Of a stretch of DNA of 64,000 nt, positions 1 through 7,413 are shown piece by piece (within the stretch, counting starts at the first letter, position 1; each line of letters opens with the position of its first letter). The stretch comes from Colwellia sp. 75C3 (lineage in GTDB: Bacteria > Pseudomonadota > Gammaproteobacteria > Enterobacterales > Alteromonadaceae). Location: contig NZ_PJAU01000031.1 in NCBI RefSeq assembly GCF_002836255.1, forward strand, positions 1-64,000, written 5' to 3'. A model generated the notes under the pieces. The model ran no database searches and was not told the origin of the DNA. It saw nothing but the letters and a program-made list of their open reading frames with translations. The position numbers were made by a program, and so were the translations under genes.

Positions 1-1
1 G

Positions 2-28
2 CAGTAAAATTATTTACTGTGCTGTCTT
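2..28 (+). terminator. Possible terminator hairpin at window edge
   Basis: A 7-bp stem (CAGTAAA with TTTACTG, positions 2-8 and 13-19) with a 4-nt loop is followed shortly by a run of T at about 26-30. It could end a plus-strand gene lying left of the window, and it also sits downstream of the minus-strand methyltransferase gene. The short AT-rich stem makes this a weak call. Confidence 0.3.
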
Positions 29-48
29 TTTAATTAATAGTTATCAGA

Positions 49-810
49 TTAATTAAGTTGTAAGCCATGAGGCCAAAACTTTCGCCAGCGATGCAAAGTA
101 ATCGGAGAGAGATAACTCTGCTTATTTCGCTTTATTAATCGATGCAGTTGCCAATGTTGAGGCGTTAGATGAATAACAATATTAAGATAGTTAGGAATAT
201 TAAAATAAGTAATATGATGATCTGGTTGTAACTGCTGTAATATCGTCAAACACAAATTAATGTCGTGATCACTGATATCAGGTAAATTAATTGACAAACA
301 GGCATGTGAATCTAACTTGCTTGTTAACACCTCAAGCTGATTTACGATGCAATCAAAACCTAGTTCCTGAGACTGATAGACATCACAAATAATCCAATCA
401 ATATCGCTAGCATCCTGTTGTGCTAACCATGTCATGCCATCAGCACAGATTAAATCCATATCAACTTGTTCTGGATTGAAGTATTGAGTAAAACTGTCGA
501 TAACCTCTTGACTGTGATCAATGGTCGTTAACATGATATCGGGTGATAAATGCTGTAAAAATCGGGTGAGGTTTCCGCCGCCTAAGCCTAATTCAATGAT
601 GCGTGTTGGTCTAAAAAGCAGTAGTGGCATTAGCAGGGCAATTTGATGCGGCAACGTTAATTGCCAAGGTTTACGTTTGTGCATAACACTTTGCACTACG
701 TCGCTAAATGCCATCCAACGATAATAGTCATTTTCACTTACTGTTATTGCATCTTGTTGTTGGCTTAAATACACTAACCGCCCTTGGGCTAAATGTTTCG
801 CTAACTGCAT
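49..810 (-). CDS. Spermidine-synthase-like SAM-dependent methyltransferase-fold protein
   Basis: A 253-residue protein with a Rossmann-type SAM-binding fold. The glycine-rich motif I is ELGLGGG at residues 73-79. An acidic strand-end (TTIDHS, about 96-101) and a further acidic motif (ICDVYQS, about 140-146) follow, in the order seen in spermidine synthases and related class I methyltransferases. The substrate cannot be read from the sequence, and I do not see the full spermidine synthase active site, so a polyamine role is only one option. No signal peptide or membrane segment is visible. The gene diverges from the YiiD-like gene, with 54 bp between the starts, so the two probably share a promoter region. 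Confidence 0.6.
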   Translation of the reverse strand: MQLAKHLAQGRLVYLSQQQDAITVSENDYYRWMAFSDVVQSVMHKRKPWQLTLPHQIALLMPLLLFRPTRIIELGLGGGNLTRFLQHLSPDIMLTTIDHSQEVIDSFTQYFNPEQVDMDLICADGMTWLAQQDASDIDWIICDVYQSQELGFDCIVNQLEVLTSKLDSHACLSINLPDISDHDINLCLTILQQLQPDHHITYFNIPNYLNIVIHLTPQHWQLHRLIKRNKQSYLSPITLHRWRKFWPHGLQLN

Positions 811-864
811 AAGCCAATTCCTAAATTTATTATTAATAATATTGAATAAGCGTAAGGATAGCCA

Positions 865-1761
865 ATGAAAGTCTGCAGGTCACCAAAAACCGCTTTAGAG
901 TTTGAGCAATATTACCAATTACGTTGGCAAGTCTTACGTCAGCCGTGGGGACAAGCCTTAGGTAGTGAACGTGATAGTCTAGAGCCGGAAAGTTTTCATC
1001 GTATAATTATCGATGAAAATAATAAAGTACTCGCTGTTGGGCGACTAGAAAAATCTGACCAGTTTACCGGCCAAATACGTTTTATGGCAGTCAGTGAAGA
1101 AGCACAAGGGCAAGGTCTTGGACTGCAAATGATGAAAGATTTGGAGCTGCAAGCACAAAAGTTAGGCATTACAAATTTAACCTTGAACGCTCGAGAAAAT
1201 GCAGTCGCTTTTTATCAGCGCCTTGGTTATACCTTGCATAGCTTTTCACATCGATTGTTTGACGAAATTGAACATTTCTCTATGAGTAAAGCGTTAGTCC
1301 CTTGTGATAATCATCAACAAAAATCATCAGTGGCACTACAAGATATTTGGCATGATACTATTCCGCTCAGCAAAGCGATGAACATTAAAATTAGTTACTT
1401 TGATGGTAATGAGCTTATTACGCATTGCGATGGTGGCTTTAATAAAAACCTGCATAACACTATGTTTGCTGGCAGTATTTACACATTGGCGACTTTATCT
1501 GGTTGGGGCTGGGTGTATTTACAGCTACAGCATTTACAACTTAAAGGCGACATTGTCTTAGCTAACGCGAATATCGAATATCATAAATCGATAACAGGGC
1601 TTGGTTATGCAAAAGTTAAAGCTGAGTCAGTATCAGGTGACTTTACACGATTAACCTTGGGTAAAAATGCGCGTATTAAGTTAACTGCTCATCTTTACTG
1701 TGGTGATACAATTGCCGCGACCTTTAGCGGAAGTTATGCGGTGTTAGCTCCGAAATCCTAA
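865..1761 (+). CDS. yiiD: GNAT acetyltransferase fused to hotdog thioesterase, YiiD type
   Basis: A 298-residue two-domain protein. Residues about 1-145 are a GNAT N-acetyltransferase domain, with the acetyl-CoA loop in QGQGLGLQ. Residues about 150-298 match the thioesterase-like C-terminal domain of E. coli YiiD, including the stretch around HNTMFAGSIYTLATLSGWG. This fusion is known in gammaproteobacteria and the length is close to that of E. coli YiiD. An acyl-group transfer or hydrolysis role in fatty acid metabolism is likely from the family. The true substrate is not visible. It stands alone, with 54 bp to the divergent methyltransferase and 78 bp to the next gene. Confidence 0.75.
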   Translation: MKVCRSPKTALEFEQYYQLRWQVLRQPWGQALGSERDSLEPESFHRIIIDENNKVLAVGRLEKSDQFTGQIRFMAVSEEAQGQGLGLQMMKDLELQAQKLGITNLTLNARENAVAFYQRLGYTLHSFSHRLFDEIEHFSMSKALVPCDNHQQKSSVALQDIWHDTIPLSKAMNIKISYFDGNELITHCDGGFNKNLHNTMFAGSIYTLATLSGWGWVYLQLQHLQLKGDIVLANANIEYHKSITGLGYAKVKAESVSGDFTRLTLGKNARIKLTAHLYCGDTIAATFSGSYAVLAPKS

Positions 1762-1839
1762 GGTAAGTATCCTGTTAAGCACTAAGCTAAGCGTAAGTAT
1801 CAGCGCTAATATAAGTCAAAACGTTAAAAGTGAGAACGT

Positions 1840-2337
1840 ATGAAAAAGTATTACTTGTTAGTCGCCATCATAGTTTTTGGACTAATGGTACAGTTATGTA
1901 GCTTTACCGCACTTGCTGCGAATGATGAGAAAAATATCGCTGAAGTCTTAAATAGCTTTCATCAGGCGGCAGCAGATGCACAAGCCGAGCCTTATTTTAA
2001 CTTAATGAGCCAAGATGCCATTTTTCTTGGTACTGATGCTAGCGAACGTTGGAGTAAAGAAGAATTTAAAGCGTTTGTTGACCCATATTTTTTAAAAGGT
2101 ACCGGCTGGCTCTATATCCCAACTGAGCGAAATATCAGTTTAGTTAAACAAGGGCAGGTAGCCTTTTTTGATGAATTATTATTGAGTGAAACTTATGGTA
2201 CTTGCCGTGGTTCAGGGGTTTTGATAAAAACGAATCAAGGTTGGAAGATATCTCAATACAACCTATCAATCCCTATGCCTAATGGCATAGCTAAAGCGCT
2301 TGTTAAGCAAATAAAGTCTTTTGAGCCAAGTAAGTAA
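1840..2337 (+). CDS. Secreted SnoaL/NTF2-like protein
   Basis: A 165-residue protein with an N-terminal signal peptide: two lysines, a hydrophobic stretch, and a likely cut after TALA near residue 27. The mature part looks like the SnoaL-like/NTF2-like fold used in many DUF4440-type proteins. The pattern is an early helix (EVLNSFHQAAADAQAE), then YFNLMSQDAIFLGTDA, then WSKEEFKAFVDPY and a WKISQYNLS strand near the end. Proteins of this type are usually assigned no specific reaction. It is followed 36 bp later by an SDR gene on the same strand, so the two may be co-transcribed. Confidence 0.6.
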   Translation: MKKYYLLVAIIVFGLMVQLCSFTALAANDEKNIAEVLNSFHQAAADAQAEPYFNLMSQDAIFLGTDASERWSKEEFKAFVDPYFLKGTGWLYIPTERNISLVKQGQVAFFDELLLSETYGTCRGSGVLIKTNQGWKISQYNLSIPMPNGIAKALVKQIKSFEPSK

Positions 2338-2373
2338 TATCACTAATATAAAATGAATGAAAATGAGTAAGCA

Positions 2374-3288
2374 ATGACTATTAAAGTAGTAAAGAATGAA
2401 GGAATCACCTCTGTAGGCATCGTTGGTTGTGGATGGTTGGGTAGCGCATTAGCGAACCAGCTAAAAAAACAAGGCGTAGCAGTACTCGCGACCCGCAGTA
2501 ATATTGAGAATGCAGCATTACTAAAAAGCCAAGACATTAATGCTGAGGTATTATGCTTACCGACAGAGCAAGCGCTATTAAATAGCCATCCCATTTTTAA
2601 GCAGCAATGTTTAGTCATCGCCATTACTCCCCAATTTAGGCAAGGTCGCGTTGACTACGCTGACAAAGTAAAACAGCTTGTTGAATCAGCGAAAGTAGGT
2701 AACTGCGTTGAACAGATTATTTTACTAAGCAGCAGTGCAATATATAACGGTTTGTCAGGGCAAGTTGATGAACATATTGAATTGGATTTCTCTGCTGATA
2801 AAGTATCAGTATTAAATGATGCAGAGCAAGCAGTACTAAGTTTTAATGACAGTATTTTTAATGAAAATAGCACTAATGAGTCTGATGATAGTGTTGCTAA
2901 TAGAAAGGCTTATGTACTGAGATTATCAGGTTTAGTTGGGCCTAATCGTCATCCAGGTAAGTTTTTGTTAAATGGTCGTATGCTAAAAAGCCCTTTAGCC
3001 ATTGTTAACTTAATTCACCAACAAGACGCTGTTGGCTTAATTCAAGCATTATTAGAAAGTGATATCCGTGGCGGAATTTTTAATGGTGTTAGCTCAACAC
3101 AGGTAAGTAAGAAGCAATATTATCAAACGGCAGCGAGTGCCTTACAATTACCAACACCTACTTTTGAAGAGACTAACTTGGCATCTGAGAATGCGCCAAA
3201 AATAGTCTCAGCTATAAAAACACGAGCCGAATTAAATTATTCATTCGTTTATGATGATTTACTCCAATGGCTAGAGCAAGGGGAGTAA
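2374..3288 (+). CDS. SDR-type NAD(P)-dependent epimerase/reductase, YeeZ-like
   Basis: A 304-residue cytosolic protein with an N-terminal Rossmann fold. The dinucleotide loop reads GIVGCGWLGSALANQL (residues about 14-29), and the cofactor-discriminating strand ends in TRS. A later LLSSSAIYNGLSG stretch carries the Ser and Tyr region of extended SDR proteins. The layout and length resemble E. coli YeeZ, an SDR family member of unknown substrate. It follows the SnoaL-like gene by 36 bp on the same strand. The actual substrate is unknown. Confidence 0.65.
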   Translation: MTIKVVKNEGITSVGIVGCGWLGSALANQLKKQGVAVLATRSNIENAALLKSQDINAEVLCLPTEQALLNSHPIFKQQCLVIAITPQFRQGRVDYADKVKQLVESAKVGNCVEQIILLSSSAIYNGLSGQVDEHIELDFSADKVSVLNDAEQAVLSFNDSIFNENSTNESDDSVANRKAYVLRLSGLVGPNRHPGKFLLNGRMLKSPLAIVNLIHQQDAVGLIQALLESDIRGGIFNGVSSTQVSKKQYYQTAASALQLPTPTFEETNLASENAPKIVSAIKTRAELNYSFVYDDLLQWLEQGE

Positions 3289-3351
3289 TTGCTTTTCTGA
3301 TGTTTAAGTTATAATTTTCTTACGTGACTACGTATATAACTTTTGGGGCGT

Positions 3352-3384
3352 CATCCCCGTGGCGTATTAATCGGGGTTCCAGTT
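3352..3384. repeat. REP-like GTCATCCCC palindromic remnant
   Basis: The intergenic stretch carries CGTCATCCCCG, then a 12-nt spacer, then CGGGGTTCCAG. The arms form a 5-6 bp GC-rich stem in an otherwise AT-rich gap. This resembles the short extragenic palindromes of the GTCATTCCCGC type scattered in many marine gammaproteobacteria. Only this one copy was found in the window. Confidence 0.35.
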
Positions 3385-3532
3385 TGTAAAAACAATGAAT
3401 CTTCGAAAATAGCATTTACAACAAGCCTCTGAGTTAACTATATAGAAATGTTTTCTCATATAAAAATCATTATTACACTGGATGTTGATGCTTTTGATAT
3501 ACTAGCGCTGATATTTATTAAAGAGCCAACTT

Positions 3533-3811
3533 TTGAACTTATTCCCAACAAAATTTATAATTCGTCATCAAGCTAAACTACTGTTTCTTGTTGTATGGGG
3601 TCATGTCACTATTTTGGATCTTTGTTATGTGACGTATGTAGGACCAATCTTTTTCTGGCAAGAAAATTTACAGCCATTCACGTTATTTATTCATCTAACG
3701 GTTGCCTCTTTAACATTAGCTTTCTATTTTTTACTTATTAATATCAGTACTCGATTTCGGATAAATAAAACCGCAGAAGCACTGAACTCTACCAAGGATT
3801 CTTCATACTAA
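3533..3811 (+). CDS. Small two-helix membrane protein coupled to dusC
   Basis: A 92-residue hypothetical protein starting with TTG. It has two hydrophobic segments (residues about 16-37 and 50-69), separated by an aromatic-rich loop, and a short basic then polar C-terminal tail. The stop codon overlaps the dusC start as TAATG, which argues for translational coupling and for the gene being real. I do not recognise the family. Its role is unknown. No clear ribosome-binding site precedes the TTG, so the start is uncertain. Confidence 0.5.
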   Translation: MNLFPTKFIIRHQAKLLFLVVWGHVTILDLCYVTYVGPIFFWQENLQPFTLFIHLTVASLTLAFYFLLINISTRFRINKTAEALNSTKDSSY

Positions 3812-4743
3812 TGCGAGTTGTACTTGCGCCTATGGAAGGCGTGTTGGATTACAGAATGCGAGACTTACTTACGCAAGTAGGTAGTTATGACCTTTGTGTC
3901 ACTGAATTTATTCGTGTGGTTGACCAAGTGCTGCCAGAGCGTGTTTTTCATCGTTACTGCCCCGAGTTAATTGATGCTGATATTTACGGTAGCTGTACTA
4001 AAGCGGGTACACCTGTTCGTGTGCAGTTATTGGGACAATATCCTGAGTATATGGCTGAAAATGCAGCTAAAGTGATTGAACTCGGTTCAAGTGGCATCGA
4101 TTTAAACTTTGGTTGCCCCTCTAAAACGGTTAATAAAAGTCGCGGTGGCTCAATTTTATTAAAAGATCCCGAAAACCTTTATCAAATCATAAAAGCAGTT
4201 AGAGAAGCTGTTCCTAGCGATACCATTGTCAGTGCTAAAATTCGTTTGGGTTATGAAGACAAAACGCTCGCCATAGAAAATGCCCAAGCGGTTGAGGCGG
4301 CAGGTGCCAATGAACTGACCGTACATGCCCGTACTAAAGTAGAAGGTTACAAACCACCGGCACATTGGCAGTGGATTGCTAAAATTAAAAATGCCATTAA
4401 TATTCCCGTTATCGCTAATGGCGAAATTTGGAATTTAGAAGATGCAATTAAGTGTCGTGAAGCTTCTGGCTGTAAAGATCTTATGGTGGGTCGTGGCGCT
4501 CTGACTATACCGAACCTAGGGCAAGTCATTAAACAAGAAAGCGATATTATGCCGTGGTTAGAAGTACTGGCTATATTATCTGCCTATACAGAATTTGACA
4601 CTCACGGCGATAATAACAAGTATTACTGTAATCGTATCAAGCAGTGGCTGAAATATTTAAAAAATCATTATCAAGAAGCTGATGCATTATTTGACGAAAT
4701 TCGACGATTAAAAACAGCAGAAGATATTAAAGCTGCGTTTTAA
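3811..4743 (+). CDS. dusC: tRNA-dihydrouridine(16) synthase DusC
   Basis: A 310-residue flavoenzyme that reduces uridine to dihydrouridine in tRNA, using FMN and NADPH. The N terminus MRVVLAPMEG, the LLGQYPE stretch and the active-site segment LNFGCPSKTVN (catalytic Cys about 102) fit Dus enzymes. VTEFIRVVDQVLPERVF near the N terminus is typical of the DusC subgroup, which modifies U16. The FMN-phosphate region appears as VIANGEIW and LMVGRGAL. The length matches E. coli DusC. The start overlaps the stop of the small membrane protein gene by one base. A strong hairpin follows the stop. Confidence 0.92.
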   Translation: MRVVLAPMEGVLDYRMRDLLTQVGSYDLCVTEFIRVVDQVLPERVFHRYCPELIDADIYGSCTKAGTPVRVQLLGQYPEYMAENAAKVIELGSSGIDLNFGCPSKTVNKSRGGSILLKDPENLYQIIKAVREAVPSDTIVSAKIRLGYEDKTLAIENAQAVEAAGANELTVHARTKVEGYKPPAHWQWIAKIKNAINIPVIANGEIWNLEDAIKCREASGCKDLMVGRGALTIPNLGQVIKQESDIMPWLEVLAILSAYTEFDTHGDNNKYYCNRIKQWLKYLKNHYQEADALFDEIRRLKTAEDIKAAF

Positions 4744-4764
4744 ACAATAGAGAAAAATAGTTAG

Positions 4765-4790
4765 AAAGGGCAACATTTGTTGCCCTTTTC
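4765..4790 (+). terminator. Intrinsic terminator after dusC
   Basis: An 11-bp perfect stem (AAAGGGCAACA, 4765-4775, with its complement at 4778-4788) ends in a T run. It lies between the convergent dusC and lysR-type genes. The A-rich left arm gives a T run on the other strand too, so it probably works in both directions. Confidence 0.8.
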
Positions 4791-4838
4791 TATTTATAAC
4801 CTTTTATATTAAGTTCTTAGCTAAATATAGAATAATTT

Positions 4839-5735
4839 TTAAAAAGAATGACAGCGCTTAATCTCTTCTATCAGTGCGTTTGCCAAAGGGGAGATGATGT
4901 TATTTTTTGAAGAGATTAACACTACGGGGATTTGGTATGAATACTTTTCAGGTAAAATTGCTTTAAACAGCCCTTTATCAACCCAAAAATTGGCATAATG
5001 ATCAGGTAAGTAACCGATGAATTCGCCAGATAATATTAAATGCGCTATCCCTTCATCGTGATAGGCAATAGCACTATTTTGATAGTTTAAACCATCATTT
5101 CTACTTTCTTTATCGCGCATATAATTACTACTGATAACTTCAGCATCTTTCAATAGTTTATTGAGTTCAGAAGGTTTACAATCAAATAAAGGGTGTCCTA
5201 CACCACAATACAAGTAGTTATTTTCATTACGTAAAGGAAAGTAATCTAGTCCACGTAAATGGTGTCTACTTACACCTATCCCCACTAAAGATCGACCATT
5301 AACAACCGATGTTTCCACTTCTCGCGCTTCACATACATTTATATCAAACTGAATGTTGTCACTTTGTGCTTTTAAGGCGCGAATAGTACGAGCAACACCA
5401 CAGCGCGGATCGCTGACCATAGTATCAATCGTTGCAATAGTAACACGCCCAGATAGCACATTTTTAGAACTCGCTACCGTAGTAGTAAATGCTTCACATT
5501 GTTGTAGTAACTCTAGCGATGCTTGATAAGTCACGCGCCCAGGCTCTGTTATTTCAAAACCACTCCTGCCGCGTTTGCATAATTTAATGCCCAAACGAAC
5601 TTCTAAGTCCGATAAATGGGAACTTATGGTAGAGCGTCCTATATTTAACCGGGACTCAGCCGCGGACAAACCGCCACATTCAACAATAGCGACGAATATT
5701 CTGAGTAAACGTAAATCGACGTCATGAACCTGCAC
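4839..5735 (-). CDS. LysR-family transcriptional regulator next to hutH
   Basis: A 298-residue LysR-type regulator. Residues about 6-65 form the winged helix-turn-helix (LRIFVAIVECGGLSAAES, then STISSHLSDLEVRLGIKL). The remainder is a periplasmic-binding-protein-like effector domain. It diverges from hutH across a 145-bp gap, so by the usual habit of this family it probably controls hutH-hutU and itself. A hut-linked LysR regulator alongside hutC is less usual than hutC alone. The effector is unknown; urocanate or histidine are guesses from context. Confidence 0.82.
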   Translation of the reverse strand: MQVHDVDLRLLRIFVAIVECGGLSAAESRLNIGRSTISSHLSDLEVRLGIKLCKRGRSGFEITEPGRVTYQASLELLQQCEAFTTTVASSKNVLSGRVTIATIDTMVSDPRCGVARTIRALKAQSDNIQFDINVCEAREVETSVVNGRSLVGIGVSRHHLRGLDYFPLRNENNYLYCGVGHPLFDCKPSELNKLLKDAEVISSNYMRDKESRNDGLNYQNSAIAYHDEGIAHLILSGEFIGYLPDHYANFWVDKGLFKAILPEKYSYQIPVVLISSKNNIISPLANALIEEIKRCHSF

Positions 5736-5800
5736 GCTTTTTATCCTTTTAATGTTAGTTTGATAAAGCCGGAATGAATTACGATTATTATGTATTTATA

Positions 5801-5874
5801 AAACAATTAGAGCAAGATAAAATAAAGGTATTATTAGCAACGTTGCTAAACAAAACATATAAACAATTAGGAGC
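5801..5874 (+). repeat. Direct repeat pair AAACAATTAG(G)AGC before hutH
   Basis: AAACAATTAGAGC at 5801-5813 recurs as AAACAATTAGGAGC at 5861-5874, a 60-bp centre-to-centre spacing. The second copy contains the hutH ribosome-binding site. The pair brackets the 16-bp palindrome at 5834-5849. It may be a regulatory direct repeat or chance in AT-rich DNA. Confidence 0.35.
5834..5849. promoter_or_regulatory. Perfect 16-bp palindrome, candidate hutH operator
   Basis: TTAGCAACGTTGCTAA is its own reverse complement and ends 31 bp before the hutH start codon. It fits the loose T-N11-A rule for LysR-type binding sites, but its nearness to the start also fits a repressor operator. It does not match the HutC-like site seen near hutI. 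Confidence 0.5.
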
Positions 5875-5880
5875 ATTAAG

Positions 5881-7398
5881 ATGACATTTAAATACGGTAT
5901 TGATCGCCTAAATCTTGATATTGTAAATGGTATTGCTGATGGCAGTATCAAAGCTGAGCTTTGCCAAGAAGCGATAGATAAAATCAATACAAGCCGCCAA
6001 CGCGTAGAGAAAATGGCTGCTTCAGATAAAGCTGTATATGGTATCAACACAGGCTTTGGCCCATTATGTGATACACAAATCTCACCTGAAGATACTAATC
6101 TATTACAAAAAAATCTGCTTATCACCCATGCCGTAGGTGTTGGTGAGCCAATCGAAAAAGCAATTTCTAAGCTGATGTTAATTACTAAGGTACATGCGCT
6201 AAGCCAAGGTTTTTCAGGTATTCGCCTTGACGTTGTAGAACGTATGTTAGCGTTTATCAAACTTGATTTGATTCCTGTTGTACCAGAGCAAGGCTCAGTA
6301 GGCGCATCGGGTGATTTAGCACCACTTTCTCACTTATTCTTACCATTATTGGGTGAAGGTGAGTTTTGGCAAAGTGAAGAGGGGCAAGCTGATAAAATAG
6401 TTCCTGCAGCACCACTACTTAGCGAAAATGGTTTAGAGATTATGGACCTGCACGCTAAAGAAGGTTTGGCGTTAATTAACGGCACACAATTTATTTTATC
6501 ACATGCCATCACAGCGCTAACTAAAATGCGTTATTTATTAGACCTTGCTGATGTCACCGGTGCTATGACTATCGAAGGCATGCAAGGCAGCGAGTCTCCA
6601 TTTAGAGAAGAGTTACATCAAGTGCGCGCATTTAAGGGAAACCTTGTCGTTGCGGGACGCATGAGAAGTTTCTTTAAAGATTCACAAAACATGGCTGATC
6701 ATGAAGAATGTGAACGTGTTCAAGACCCTTATTCATTACGCTGTATTCCACAAGTACATGGCGCATCACGTAATGCGTTTTATCATTTAGAAGAGTTAGT
6801 GGAAGTTGAAATGAACTCTGTTACGGATAACCCAATTGTTATCAGTAGTGAAGAAGCGATTTCAGGTGGTAACTTCCATGGCCAACCATTAGCGATGGTT
6901 CTCGACTATGCTTCGATTGCTGCATCAGAATTGGGTAATATTTCAGATCGTCGTTGTTACCTGTTATTAGAAGGATTACACGGTTTACCGAGATTATTGA
7001 CCTCTGCAGGTGGCTTAAACTCAGGTATGATGATCCCACAATACACAACAGCTGCATTGGTAACAGAAAACAAATCGCTTTGTTTCCCACCATCAGCGGA
7101 TAGTGTTCCTACCTCAATGGGTCAGGAAGATCATGTATCTATGGGTAGTATTTCTGGCAGACAATTAAATCAAATCTTAGGTAACTTAGAGAAGATATTT
7201 GCTATCGAGTTAATGTATGCGGCACAGGCTATCGAATTTAGACGCCCTAATAAATGCTCAGATATCATTGAACTAAACCATGCTGTGATCAGAGCGAAGG
7301 TAGCTAAACTTGAAGAAGATAGACTATTAAAACCTGACATCGATGCCATGATAAAATTAGTTAAGTCGCAAGCATTTACCGTTAGCTTAAACCATTAA
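5881..7398 (+). CDS. hutH: Histidine ammonia-lyase
   Basis: A 505-residue cytosolic lyase that removes ammonia from L-histidine to give urocanate, the first step of histidine degradation. The self-forming MIO cofactor triad Ala-Ser-Gly sits at residues 142-144 in GSVGASGDLAPLSH, the position usual for this family. YGINTGFG near residue 53 and the SANSM-equivalent region PPSADSVPTSMGQEDHVSM near the C-terminal third also fit. It is followed after 15 bp by hutU, so the two form one operon. A good ribosome-binding site (TTAGGAGC) precedes the ATG. Confidence 0.96.
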   Translation: MTFKYGIDRLNLDIVNGIADGSIKAELCQEAIDKINTSRQRVEKMAASDKAVYGINTGFGPLCDTQISPEDTNLLQKNLLITHAVGVGEPIEKAISKLMLITKVHALSQGFSGIRLDVVERMLAFIKLDLIPVVPEQGSVGASGDLAPLSHLFLPLLGEGEFWQSEEGQADKIVPAAPLLSENGLEIMDLHAKEGLALINGTQFILSHAITALTKMRYLLDLADVTGAMTIEGMQGSESPFREELHQVRAFKGNLVVAGRMRSFFKDSQNMADHEECERVQDPYSLRCIPQVHGASRNAFYHLEELVEVEMNSVTDNPIVISSEEAISGGNFHGQPLAMVLDYASIAASELGNISDRRCYLLLEGLHGLPRLLTSAGGLNSGMMIPQYTTAALVTENKSLCFPPSADSVPTSMGQEDHVSMGSISGRQLNQILGNLEKIFAIELMYAAQAIEFRRPNKCSDIIELNHAVIRAKVAKLEEDRLLKPDIDAMIKLVKSQAFTVSLNH

Positions 7399-7413
7399 TA
7401 AAGGGCCATTGCT

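Noticed and set aside
5796-6260. A 154-residue antisense frame at the hutH start
   Set aside because: It is the complement of the hutH coding region, and the plus-strand frame carries the full lyase.
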